A stretch of 64,000 bases of DNA from Parasponia andersonii (taxonomy: Eukaryota > Streptophyta > Magnoliopsida > Rosales > Cannabaceae), in NCBI GenBank assembly GCA_002914805.1, contig JXTB01000036.1:374660-438659 (forward strand), read 5' to 3'. The position numbers were made by a program, and so were the translations under genes. The notes beneath the pieces are model-generated. The model ran no database searches. It had not been told where the DNA came from and was given only the letters and a program-made list of their open reading frames with translations. Shown here in pieces: positions 11,374 through 20,806 of this stretch. Each line of letters opens with the position of its first letter. Position 1 is the stretch's first letter.

Positions 11374-13827
11374 CTGCCCCCATTTCCCTATTTGATGGAT
11401 TCGCAGCTATCAAGTGAGGAAATCATGCCTTCAATCCGCCAATTTAAAGGGTACGTGTGGCTCGTTACCATCATTATTCCCCAGTTACTGATATTGGCGC
11501 ACGCCAACCTGTGCCACGACTTTTTCAAATTTTCGAAATTTTAACGCTTATGATTTCCTCGCACTGTTCTCCTCCAGGGAAAACTTTTGCTCTCTTTGAT
11601 CGCACTCACGATAATGGCTCCGAACCGGAGTTAGAAACTCTGCCCCATCGCGGATTCTGAGTTGGGCTCATTAAGAAGGCAGCTCTGCTTCCCCAACGGA
11701 GTCACCTTACAAAGGTCGAGGGCCTGGCAGAGTCACCTTACAAAGGGTCGAGGGCCCGGCAGACTGGTACCTTCATTCCTCCACCCCCGAAGGCTCTATC
11801 ATCTTGGGGAGGAAGCACCTGGAATGGCTGCGGTTTTCCCTTCCTCCTCTAGTCCACAAATTCTTCAGCTTGACGGGGATTCATCCAATGCAGTTGAATG
11901 CCAACGGGGTCATGATTCTGATGGGGCTCTCTGCTCTATCAGTCCTCCTCAATGTGCATATAGACCTGGAGGTGGTCTTCTATGCCTACAAGCTCACCCT
12001 CATCCCCAAAAGGAGCTCTTACTCTACCTTCTACCTCCAACCGCTTCTGGAGCGCCACGTTTTCTGGGGCTTGCTGAGGTCGGACAAGCAATGGGATTCT
12101 CACTCCAGGCTGTACGCCGTCGGAAGGGCGTGGTGCTCTCCTTGAGTGAATGCGGAGCGTTTCCAAATTCCTCCACTTTTTCTACAAAGTAAGTATTGAG
12201 TTGTGTTTTGATTTTTAGGTCTACGTGCACTTTGTCCATTTTTGCTCATGATATCTGGCCTCGCGCAGCCTCTGTGGAGGAAAGCAAGTTTGAGCCACGG
12301 TTATCGGCGGCGTGACTCAAGGAGCTGGAAGGGGTCATCGTCTTCGGATCCTCTGGGGATTGCCGCCACATTCAGGCCGTTTTGAATCCCCAGGTGATGA
12401 ACATGATGCCGAGGATGGTCTCACATCTCCCCTTTCCGCTGGACACGTGGGTCATCACCAAGCACAATCGGAGCCAGCTTGATGCTTCAGCTCTGAACCG
12501 GTTCCGCCGAGATGAGCAGAATCACATTGCCATTGTGGGTCGTCAGATTACGACCTCGAGCTAGCTGGAAGGTCCCAATGATCTGGTGGCACCGACCAGT
12601 GATGAGCTCGAAGAGGCGGTGAAGCTTTTGACCAAGGAGTGTATCGGGTTCCGAAGTGAGGAAGCCGCTGCCCCCAAGAGGGTTAGGGGTGAGTTTGTTT
12701 CGTGTCCTAGGGCTCCATCGATTAGGTCATGGCTGCGTTTTAATCACATTGCTCGCTCTTGCAGGTTCAGACGTGGGCCCTTCGACAGATCATTCCCCAG
12801 CCAAGGGGAGTACCATCGCCCACTGAGCCCGATCCAAGGTCCCTGCCAGTCGGCGTCTGGTGGTGTCCTCTGAGGACGAGGCCGGAGGGTAGGGAGTTGT
12901 CACCCCAAGAATAGGCTCGGACGATGAGCTGGAGGGTTTGTTCGTGCCTGAGGATGATGCGCTCGTGGCGCCTTCCCCCGAGGCAAGGGGGCCCGTGATC
13001 CGGGAGACGCCAGCCATAAAGATCGTGTATGGCAAAGGGTGCTTTCGAGCCTGTCAAGGGAGCTTACTGCGCCGGCTCCTTCTACCCCCAGCTCCAGCTT
13101 GAAGACAAGCGCGGGATCCGGTTCTGCTCGTTCCCATGGGGAAATTACAGAGCTCAGCGTAGGGGCTCCCAGGTTGAAGTCTCACCTGTCTTCCCCCCTC
13201 CCCTGGTCTCTATGAAACGGGGTCGTGAAGTCGACCCGTCCGAGGGGGAGAAAAGTCCGGGGGGAAGAGAGGCAAAACTACCCCTTCTTCAGACGGGGCT
13301 ATCCTGACCATCATAAGGAGAAGGAGGTTCGAGCGCGGCGGCCCGTCCGAGCGTGTTGGTCAAGACAAGACCGAAAGATTATTGCCAGACAGGTCTCTAA
13401 GTGAGGTGCTTGCCAAGGCTGCTGAAGTAGTAGCAGTCGTGGGGGCTTCTTCTGCTAAAGATGCGCCACCTCCGGTTGTCGCCGAATGTACACTTGGAGA
13501 CGCCCCGTCTTCTACCGCCCCCACCCCCCACTTCAGGAGCGTCAAAAGATGCTACTGGAGTGCGCTTGGCGGGGGAAGGTGCCTTCACAGTTGGTGGGGA
13601 GGAGTCGCGTTTCTCATACACGAATGATGCCCAGGGAAAGGGTCCAGCCACGAAGTTCGAGCTGGAGGCGCTCTCCCTGGAGAACGTAGGTCTTGTTGCT
13701 GACCGCAGCATTGCACAGGTCTGGCTCGTCTAGACGTCATCTCCATGCTTTTGATATCTTTGCTGAACACTGATTTCCCCTTTTTATATTCTGCAGCTAG
13801 CCGCCGTTCCCACAGACGGCACTAAAC
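11374..13827 (+). pseudogene. Element A interior: remains of an antisense spliced ORF
   Basis: The plus strand, antisense to the element, carries the coding-like sequence. Recognisable pieces include SLPPLVHKFFSLTGIHPMQLNANGV (about 11,830-11,910), which resembles the plant mobile-element protein often annotated as a putative plant transposon protein and known as an additional antisense ORF in Tat retrotransposons. Intron-like joints are visible, for example a GTAAGT donor at about 12,189 with an acceptor near 12,218, and a TTGCAG acceptor near 12,764. The region is GC-rich compared with the host flanks. It is a broken fossil with several breaks. The function of such ORFs is unknown. Confidence 0.65.
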
Positions 13828-14576
13828 TGTTTGTGCTATTCTTACCAATTGTCCACGTATCTTCGCTATCTCAGAATGCTTTTGATCTCAAGCCAAGCCG
13901 GAGAGGCGGGGGCGGCCACCTCCGATACTTAAGTCAGACATTTACTTCCGAGATTGAATAGCAAAGACTAAGTTTTTGCTTATAAATTTTTTTATTTTTA
14001 TGTATCTTCCCTGTACCGGGAGGATGTATAATATATATATATATATATATATAATCTTGGAACCGAGAACCTACCGACTCTCAATCTCAGGATCGAGTAT
14101 CCTTTTTCATCATGACTTACTATAGAAATCACGGGCCGTGGTTATCGTAATTTTCCTTGTATTGTTGTGATCTGCTTTCCGCCGTCCTCTGTGGTACGAG
14201 CTTGGCAGGGGCGAGATTTTGACAACCCGTCGTCCTATCAGGACGGTTTGTCCAATGCGCACACCTACCTAGGATTACATTGAATGCCTGTCTGGGTCTG
14301 GAGCAGTGCGCTGCTTCCAATGATCTTCTGGCGGAAGACCCTCGAGGCTTCTGACCTCCAATTGTCGAGGCAAGAATTAGATTAAGCTGAACCTGTTCAG
14401 GGTCTCAGATGAGTTCAGCTCTGGCCTTCGACAACCAACAGGCCCATGTCGTATCACATGCGACTTATGTAGCTTTTAAGCGATCTTCCTGGACACGTGT
14501 CGAACGATATGTCCTCTGCCATCTGTTTCGCCACTTAACTGTCCACGTAGTTCGCGATCTAGTAGTGGGCCCCACA
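13828..14576 (-). repeat. Element A right (5') LTR
   Basis: Starts TGTTTGTGCTATT and ends GGGCCCCACA. It pairs with the left LTR at 10,631-11,373 and contains a TA dinucleotide run at about 14,030-14,052 that the other copy lacks at this length. The base after 14,576 begins the TTTAA flank. Confidence 0.85.
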
Positions 14577-14861
14577 TTTAATATTAAAATAATATTTTAC
14601 AGAATTTAAACTTTAAATTTTAAATTATATAATACTTAAATTTTAGATTTTTTTTTTCACAATTTACCTTTTTTTTTTCTTTTTTCTTTTTCATAACGTT
14701 CCGAGTGAGAAGGGGCGATTTGGTAATTTAAACTAAAGTTGGGGTCAGTCATTAATCATTTTTCAATTCCACCCGTCTCCACAATTTCATTGACATTCAG
14801 GTCAGTTTAACTGGAAGCAAAGCCCTAATTCGCAGAGAGAGAGAGAGAGAGAGGGAGAGAG
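14577..14861. promoter_or_regulatory. upstream region of the AKAP17A-like gene with (GA)n tract
   Basis: This 285-base stretch separates element A from the next start codon, so the promoter and leader must lie here or inside the LTR. It is AT-rich on the left and ends in a (GA)n tract at about 14,834-14,861 that touches the ATG. GAGA-type tracts are bound in plants by BPC proteins; binding here is inference. Confidence 0.45.
14834..14861 (+). repeat. (GA)n tract abutting the AKAP17A-like start codon
   Basis: GA units interrupted once (GAGGGAGA) that run straight into ATG at 14,862. Part of the leader. Confidence 0.85.
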
Positions 14862-17086
14862 ATGAGTACTCGACCGTTGGATTTGGTCCCTCAAACAGAG
14901 CCTTTAGAGATAGAGAATGGACTCTCGCTCGTGCCGCGCGTGAGGCTGGACCTGACGGTGTACCCGGCGAGCCCTTCGGTGACGAAACCCATCGACGAGT
15001 GGAAGGTGAAGCGGACCCTCGTAGACTTTCTCAAGACCTCGCTCTCCGTCCCAATCACCGTCCCGGAGGAGGACCTCCAGATCAGACGGCTCAGGGACCT
15101 CAAGAAGCGCAAGCGCGATGATCCTTTGGCTTTTGGCACCCTTTTCATTCGCGACCTTGGGTTCATCGACAAAAATGGCGAAGAACGAGAGGACGTGAAG
15201 GTCCTGGAGGAGAAGTTCTTGGATTGGAGGAGGTACATTGTCAAGAAAATGGATGGGATCGAGCTCAATATCGAAGGCTTGAAGTTCAAGCTAAACGTCG
15301 CCGTTCCGGCTTCTGATGATTTCCAAGGCATGAAGAAAGATTGGGAGGAGTTCTTTTGTTTTGGGAATCGGGGTTTGTGATCTTTCATGCCTTTTTGTTG
15401 TATGAGTTTTTGTGGGAGTTTGAGAGTGAATTTCGTTTGAATTTGTTGCCTTTATTAATGTTTCTGTGAACAGGGTATTCGAGGAGTGGGAGGCAAGAGC
15501 CTGATACTATAATTCTGAGGGGTGTTCCGTCGCGGTGGTTTGCTGAGCCACGGGTGTCCTCGAAGCCTTCCATGCTGGTTACACACACCATTTTTTCGAC
15601 ATTTGGAAGGATAAGGCATGCCATTTTCTGCTTAATCTGCTCTGTTTTGCTCATGTTTTTCTACTGATGAAATTGTCGATTGCTTGCTTTCTTTTTTATT
15701 ATTATGAAATTTGCATCGAACTTTCACGGGCAATAATGCACTTTGTATGAAAAACCCATCACGAATTCGAGATTCTGCTAACGAACTACGACTCTTTAAG
15801 AAGTTGACATAACACAACGACGTAGGTAGTTCAGGAAGCTGGTACTTGGCGTTTTACTTTATTTGCTCTATTGTTCTCGCTCATTGTTTTCTGATTCCTT
15901 TTTCTGCTGATAGAATTGTTGATTTCTTGCTTTCTTCTGGATTATTGTGAAAATTGTGTAGAAAAAACTATGAATGGCATTAATGCATTTTTTGTGAAAA
16001 CGCCATCATGAACTCGAGATTCAATCGAACTACGATTCTTTAAGAAGTTAACAAAACACAATGACATGGGTAGTTCAGGAAGCTGCTAGATGGTGTTTTA
16101 TGAATGTTATTATGACAGAAATCTTCACAATATGTTTTCTAAGTGTGGATGATTTTTGGTTCGCCCTCGAACTCTATCGTGTATTTCCTTTCTGATATGC
16201 ATTAGATCATGTTCGAGTTTAGTGTATGGCCTTAGCTAATCATGCATTGTCATGTTTACCTATTTAACTCGCACTCTTTAGGAATCTTAATGTTGCTGAG
16301 GACGATGATCTAGGTAAGGATGCAAACGAGGATGGTGCGGATATAATTTCAGGTCTCCATTGTAAGATTGTGGTTCAGTTCGAGAAATACAAGGACTTCT
16401 ATGATACACTGAAAGTATTATGTTGCCGCTCATTGCAGAAGGTACAATTACGAAGTTTGTTCTCCTCAAGTCCTAACTTTTGGAACCTTAGGTTACTTAT
16501 TGCACCATGTAAATCTCATCATAATGAATCCTCTATGCTTAATTTTGGTTTGTAGCATTTACCTTTTGAAGTTTTGGATATGATGTAGTCATTAAAGAGC
16601 TTGTTATTTGGAATAGTTTGTTTGGATTTTATTAATCGACACTTTTTTATATTGGTTGATGACTAAACAATTTGCTATTGAGCAGGAAGGATCAAGATTG
16701 AGGGCGGATTATGAGGTTACTTGGGACAGGGATGGCTTTTTCCGAAATACACGAAATCAAACACAGGACAAAGGTAGGATAAGAGACTTGGCAGTAGCTC
16801 ATTACAGAAGCGAAACTCCTAGACGTCAACACAAACACAGTTCCCGGTTCAGTCCTGATGATACACGCCGAAAGAGATTCAAGGTGAGAACCCAAAGTTG
16901 CATAATTTTTCAATAATGCTTGTCAACCTTCTCACAGCAAAAGCATGACTGATCTACTGGCTAATTCTCAAATTTGACACTATGCATAATTGTCACACCA
17001 CTTCGCTCAATTTATTTTTATTAGCAAAAGAGATTTTGGTCTCTGCAAATGCTGACATTGACGCTTTTGGTCTGACAAAGGAATAG
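14862..17086 (+). CDS. plant AKAP17A-like protein (A-kinase anchor protein 17A homologue)
   Basis: Coding exons are 14862-15372, 15474-15615, 16282-16441 and 16686-16883, then a short last exon, tentatively 17081-17086 (Glu-stop). Phases agree throughout, giving about 338 residues. Conserved features are the N-terminal domain (DEWKVKRTLVDFLK, RDLKKRKRDDPLAFGTLFIRDLGF), the central ILRGVPSRWF motif followed by KPSMLVTHTIFSTFGRIRNLNV, and a basic Arg/Ser-containing tail (ETPRRQHKHSSRFSPDDTRRKRFK). Human AKAP17A is a splicing-speckle protein that anchors protein kinase A; plants lack classical PKA anchoring, so a splicing-related nuclear role is the safer inference. The second intron must use a GC donor (GC at 15616-15617, AAG|GCATGC) to keep frame. 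It contains a tandem duplication. The 3' end of the model is uncertain: an acceptor at 17024-17025 would give a longer tail. Confidence 0.8.
15636..16085 (+). repeat. tandem duplication inside intron 2 of the AKAP17A-like gene
   Basis: Two diverged copies, about 15,636-15,843 and 15,862-16,085, share a long ordered series of blocks, among them TTGCTTTCTT, GAATTCGAGATTC / GAACTCGAGATTC, CGAACTACGA, TCTTTAAGAAGTT and GGTAGTTCAGGAAGCTG. The copies differ by substitutions and small indels. No coding content is evident. Confidence 0.75.
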
Positions 17087-18438
17087 GGAATACACAGAAA
17101 CATCGGAAAGATTTCTTCGGGAGCTGGGAGTTGTGGTAGCGAGTCTGTCTTTTAAACTCGGTATATCACGGTCAAGACCTTGTCTTTCACGATCTGAGTT
17201 TATCTTTTTAACCTCAATACATCCCAATCAAGCCCTTGTCTTTCATTCCATTAGTTATCATTGGATATGTGGCAATTAGCTTTTCGAAATGTAGTAAGTG
17301 AATGTTTTGGCCTGTACAATAACATGTAATTTTATGTATCTGGTTCTGGTGGTGATCCAATCATTTAACACCTTTGTACTTTGCCACGTCTACAACCTCT
17401 CTTCTTTCCCTAATGAATCCACATTTCGTACCCGAATTTTGGGGTCAGAGTAATTGTAAATATGTCGCAGGTCGTTTGAAAACAAATCTAAGTTTTTTCT
17501 TTTTGTAAATATGTTGCTTGAAAATCAGTCCGAGTTTTTTCTTTCCTTATTTTTTTCAGTAAAAAAATGTGATGCTGAAATATAATTGGTTAGCTTAAGT
17601 TTTTTCACTAATTTTAATTGTAAAGGTTTATCTCCTTTGGATAATTAGAGTTTTAGTACATTTTGAAGTAGTTTCCTAATTGCATTCAAATTCCTAATTG
17701 GTTTAGTTTGTCCATCTATATAAAGAGGTCTAGTGAGATGTTATGAGTTATCAAGGTATTCAGATTCCCCCTCTAAATTTGTTATATTTATATTTCTAAG
17801 TTTTTGTTTATTTTATTTTTTTTTATTTTATCTTTTATATCTGTTGTTTCTTTAAAGTCTGTTTCTATTTGATCTTGACTAATCTTTCTCTCTTCCTTTC
17901 CAACCCTACACATCATCTTCTCTTACCGTCTGTTTATTCGTTGAAATCTTCAAGATTTTTTTTAAATAATTTTTTTTTTCTAGAAAATAGAAATCTTAAA
18001 GAAATTTCTTCTTGGTTTTTGTTTGAAGACTATAGAAACCTGCTACATGGAATGGGTAAGAGAACTTCTCAAGGCTTTTAACAAATCTTATGAGCTGTCT
18101 GACTTCTACCACGCGATGATATTGCACGGACCCTGAACTGAGTTTTCATAGTTTTTTTGCTTTAAGCAATTAAACAAAATTAATATCTCTACTCATAGTA
18201 CCAGTAATTTACATTTACTTTCTAGACTACACCCATCTTGCTAGTAATTTACATCGATTACTGAAACATGTCAAAGCAGAGATCATGAATTTCAAAAATC
18301 TCCACCCCCAACAAATATATACACAGACATAATCAGTCAAAATAAAAACCCAGAACGATAAATTAAAAAAAAAAAAAAAAAAAAGAGAGAACAAAAAAAT
18401 GGCAACCCCAGAAGAAAAAACCAAAAAAGAAAGGTTAA
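17087..18438. other. intergenic DNA between AKAP17A-like and ZCF37-like genes
   Basis: No coding region is supported. Around 17,570-18,060 the sequence has the feel of a Copia-type LTR: AATTGGTTTAG, then CTATATAAAGAGG at about 17,716 as a TATA-like core, then a T-rich stretch. I see no partner LTR or primer site, so this is weak. At 18,366-18,384 there is an A run. The right end holds the presumed 3' UTR of the minus-strand ZCF37-like gene. Confidence 0.4.
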
Positions 18439-19281
18439 TCACTTCACAAGCTTCTCTGAAGGCCCATGTTGTCGAGGAGACTTATTGTTAATCCTAGGAG
18501 AAGATACACTTTCGGTCACCATCTTTCTTTCACTCAACTTCTTCACATAATCTTTCTTCTTTACCGCCGTCCTTTTTCGGCTAGAGCTGTCTTTTAAGGT
18601 TGGAGCAACGTACCATCCGATCGAAGTGCATAGGATCGCAACTGAACGACCAAACACAGCCAAGAAGATCAAAATCAGTATCACAACAACCGGCAAGTAA
18701 TATGAAGGTCGTCTAAACCTATCGAACTCGACCGTTTTCCATGATAGAAAGCTCTTCTTTGCGATATTGCCACTCTGTTCCGACCCTTGTGGTTTCTTGA
18801 CTTCCTTCACAGCAACAGAGGTTTCAATAGGAAATTTATCATGGGATATTTCTGAGTTTTGGGTTGGCTGCTTCTCTTTGACTATATCTCCATTATTAGT
18901 GCCAGAACTCTTACTGGCTTTCTCCTCCTTGTTGTTCTCCTTCAGCTTAACCACAATTGGAACCAAGTCGTTTGAGTTCTTGTAGACAAATCTGACCAAA
19001 GATATGTCTTCTGAGCCATCAGTTTGTGCGTAAATCTTCTGCCTTTTCTCTTCGAGATCAGCCAAAAGCGCTGAGAACTTGTCAAGCCCGCGAGTGGCAT
19101 AAGGGTTCTTGTCCTTGTTATTCTGGCTTTTGCAAAAGGCAGGTTTCCTTGATCTTTTCGGAGTAGAACTGGGGCTGGATCCAGCGCTTCGGCTCATGGG
19201 AACTTGGTCCTGATGATCTTGATCATGATCTTGATCATCTGATGGGTGAAGAGGGCTGCCGCAAACGAGAAGTTTCAACAT
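18439..19281 (-). CDS. ZCF37: ZCF37-like protein, copy 1 (280 residues)
   Basis: A single-exon minus-strand frame. I start it at MLKLLVCGS (19281) because the neighbouring paralogue shares that start; an upstream in-frame ATG at 19356 would add 25 poorly conserved residues. From the chosen start the family core KNPYATRGLDKFSALLADLEEKR lies at about residues 58-80 and DISLVRFVYKNSNDLVPIVVKL at about 92-113. One membrane segment spans about 194-226 (SYYLPVVVILILIFLAVFG and on). The tail is basic and ends KSPRQHGPSEKLVK. Arabidopsis ZCF37 is an uncharacterised small protein with the same core motif; I know of no molecular function. The gene is head-to-head with copy 2. Confidence 0.85.
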   Translation of the reverse strand: MLKLLVCGSPLHPSDDQDHDQDHQDQVPMSRSAGSSPSSTPKRSRKPAFCKSQNNKDKNPYATRGLDKFSALLADLEEKRQKIYAQTDGSEDISLVRFVYKNSNDLVPIVVKLKENNKEEKASKSSGTNNGDIVKEKQPTQNSEISHDKFPIETSVAVKEVKKPQGSEQSGNIAKKSFLSWKTVEFDRFRRPSYYLPVVVILILIFLAVFGRSVAILCTSIGWYVAPTLKDSSSRKRTAVKKKDYVKKLSERKMVTESVSSPRINNKSPRQHGPSEKLVK

Positions 19282-20005
19282 AGAGATGGTTTTGGTTTGT
19301 ACGAAGTTAAGATATGGTCTTGGGTTTGATAGGGAGAGAGAAATGGAGGTAGCCACATATACTTATTGCCCCCCTGTTAGACCAGATCCAAGCACAACGT
19401 AGTCAATCAAAAGGTTTGAAAAAAGGAGATCCTATAGAAGCTTCCTATATTAATTTTTTTCTAGTTTGACTTACTTGCAGAGGAGGAAATAGATATAATT
19501 ACAATATTATTATTCGTTCCAAACTAGGTACAAAGGGCAATATTTTGTACCCTGAAATATTCAAATCACAAGAGTCTTGTCAATATACTTGGAGGAGAGG
19601 CTTGAAAAGGTCCACTTTAGGTATTATCGTCACTATCTATATCAGACATTTTTTTTCCCCTTTCCCTTTTTTTCATAATTAGGAAGATAATTAAGGTTAT
19701 GTGAAATGACTTCTAGAAGAGGCATATTCCAGGGTCAGTTATAGTAGGACAGCCCAAAAGTTGATGGCAAATGTAAAATCAAATGATTTATTTGGAGAAT
19801 TTGAAGAGTGGAAAATTGTGGACTACTACTGACACATTTATTGGGCATCACCATCTGATTAGTACTCGTAGGACTTACTGAATAAAGCATCTAGAAGGCT
19901 TTTTAGAACTAAGTGACATTTTTTTACGTCATCTATGTGTGACGTTTGAAAATCTGTATTATCTCTCTCTTCCAATCAAAACCAAACCAGAATTATCAGA
20001 GAGCT
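19282..20005. promoter_or_regulatory. shared intergenic region of the divergent ZCF37-like pair
   Basis: The 724 bases between the two conserved start codons must contain both promoters. No strong shared motif or inverted repeat stands out by eye, although the coding regions are close paralogues in inverted order. A CT/TC-rich leader lies just before copy 2 at about 19,960-19,975. Confidence 0.5.
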
Positions 20006-20806
20006 ATGTTGAAGCTTCTCATCTGCGGAAGCACTTTTCACCCGTCTGATCACCAAGACCGAGATCGAGATCATCAGGATGAAGTAACCATGAGCCGTAG
20101 TGCCGCAGCCAGCCCCAGTTCTAGGCCGAAAAGATCAAGGAAAGCTATATGTTGCCGAAGCCATAGTGACAAGGACAAGAACCCTTATGCCACTCGTGGG
20201 CTCGACAGGTTCTCGATGCTTTTGGCTGATCTTGAAGAGAAAAGGCGGAAGATTTACGTGCAATCTGGTGACTCGGAAGACATTTCTTTGGTCCGATTTG
20301 TCTCCAAGAACTCAAACGAATTGGTTCCCATTGTCATTCAGTTGAAGGACACCAAGAAGGATGAGAAAACCAGTAAGAGTTCTAGAACCGTCAATAGAGA
20401 TTTGGTCAAAGAGAAGCTGTCAACGCAATACTCAAAAACATCCCATGATATGTCTCCTATAGAGACCTCTGTTGCCGTGAAAGAAGTCAAGAATTTGCCA
20501 GGGTCGGAACAGAGTAGCACTGTTACAAAGCGGAGCGTTGTGTCATGGAAAATGGTTGTGTTTGATAGGTTGAGACAGCCATCGTATTACTTGCCGGTTT
20601 TCGTGATATTGATATTGATTCTCTTGACTGTGTTTGGTCGATCACTTGCGATACTATGCATTTCGCTTGGATGGTACATTGTTCCAACGTTAAAAGACAA
20701 CTCAAGCCGAAAAAGTACGTGGGTAAAGAAGAAAGATTATGAGAAGAAATTGAGCCAAAGAAAGATGGCGAGTGAAGGTGTATCTTCTCCAAGGGTCAAC
20801 AAATAA
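20006..20806 (+). CDS. ZCF37-like protein, copy 2 (266 residues, shortened tail)
   Basis: A single-exon frame starting MLKLLICGS at 20006; an upstream in-frame ATG at 19946 adds 20 residues without match in copy 1. It is collinear with copy 1: DKNPYATRGLDRFSMLLADLEEKR, DISLVRFVSKNSNELVPIVIQL, the membrane segment SYYLPVFVILILILLTVFG, and the basic tail. It ends SPRVNK. The DNA after its stop (20,807-20,850) still resembles the last 14 codons of copy 1 but in another frame. One extra A in the AACAA(A)TAAG stretch explains both the stop and the frame change. The core is intact, so it may still work. Function unknown. Confidence 0.85.
   Translation: MLKLLICGSTFHPSDHQDRDRDHQDEVTMSRSAAASPSSRPKRSRKAICCRSHSDKDKNPYATRGLDRFSMLLADLEEKRRKIYVQSGDSEDISLVRFVSKNSNELVPIVIQLKDTKKDEKTSKSSRTVNRDLVKEKLSTQYSKTSHDMSPIETSVAVKEVKNLPGSEQSSTVTKRSVVSWKMVVFDRLRQPSYYLPVFVILILILLTVFGRSLAILCISLGWYIVPTLKDNSSRKSTWVKKKDYEKKLSQRKMASEGVSSPRVNK

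Larger units (their letters stand above)
10631..14576 (-). mobile_element. Element A: shortened Tat-type Ty3/Gypsy LTR element (fossil)
   Basis: Two LTRs, about 10,631-11,373 and 13,828-14,576, bound a 2.45-kb interior. The flanking five bases are CTTAA on the left and TTTAA on the right, an imperfect target duplication. Orientation is minus. Next to the right (5') LTR is a primer-site-like stretch, reading GTGCCGTCTGTGGGAAC on the minus strand. Next to the left (3') LTR is a purine-rich tract (GGGAAATGGGGGCAG). The LTRs match the LTR of element B at 31,293-32,087 in reverse orientation, so A and B are one family. The gag-pol region is absent; what remains is mostly the antisense-ORF region. 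The element is broken. The LTRs differ from each other at many sites, so the insertion is not recent. Confidence 0.85.

Noticed and set aside
14891-15388. 165-codon minus-strand frame opposite the AKAP17A-like exon 1
   Set aside because: A shadow of a GC-rich real exon; Ser/Arg-rich without recognisable domains.
18001-18081. Short frame at 17,869-18,081 as a small gene
   Set aside because: Phe/Leu/Ser-rich low complexity, no start context or conserved motif; the segment looks more like repeat-derived DNA.
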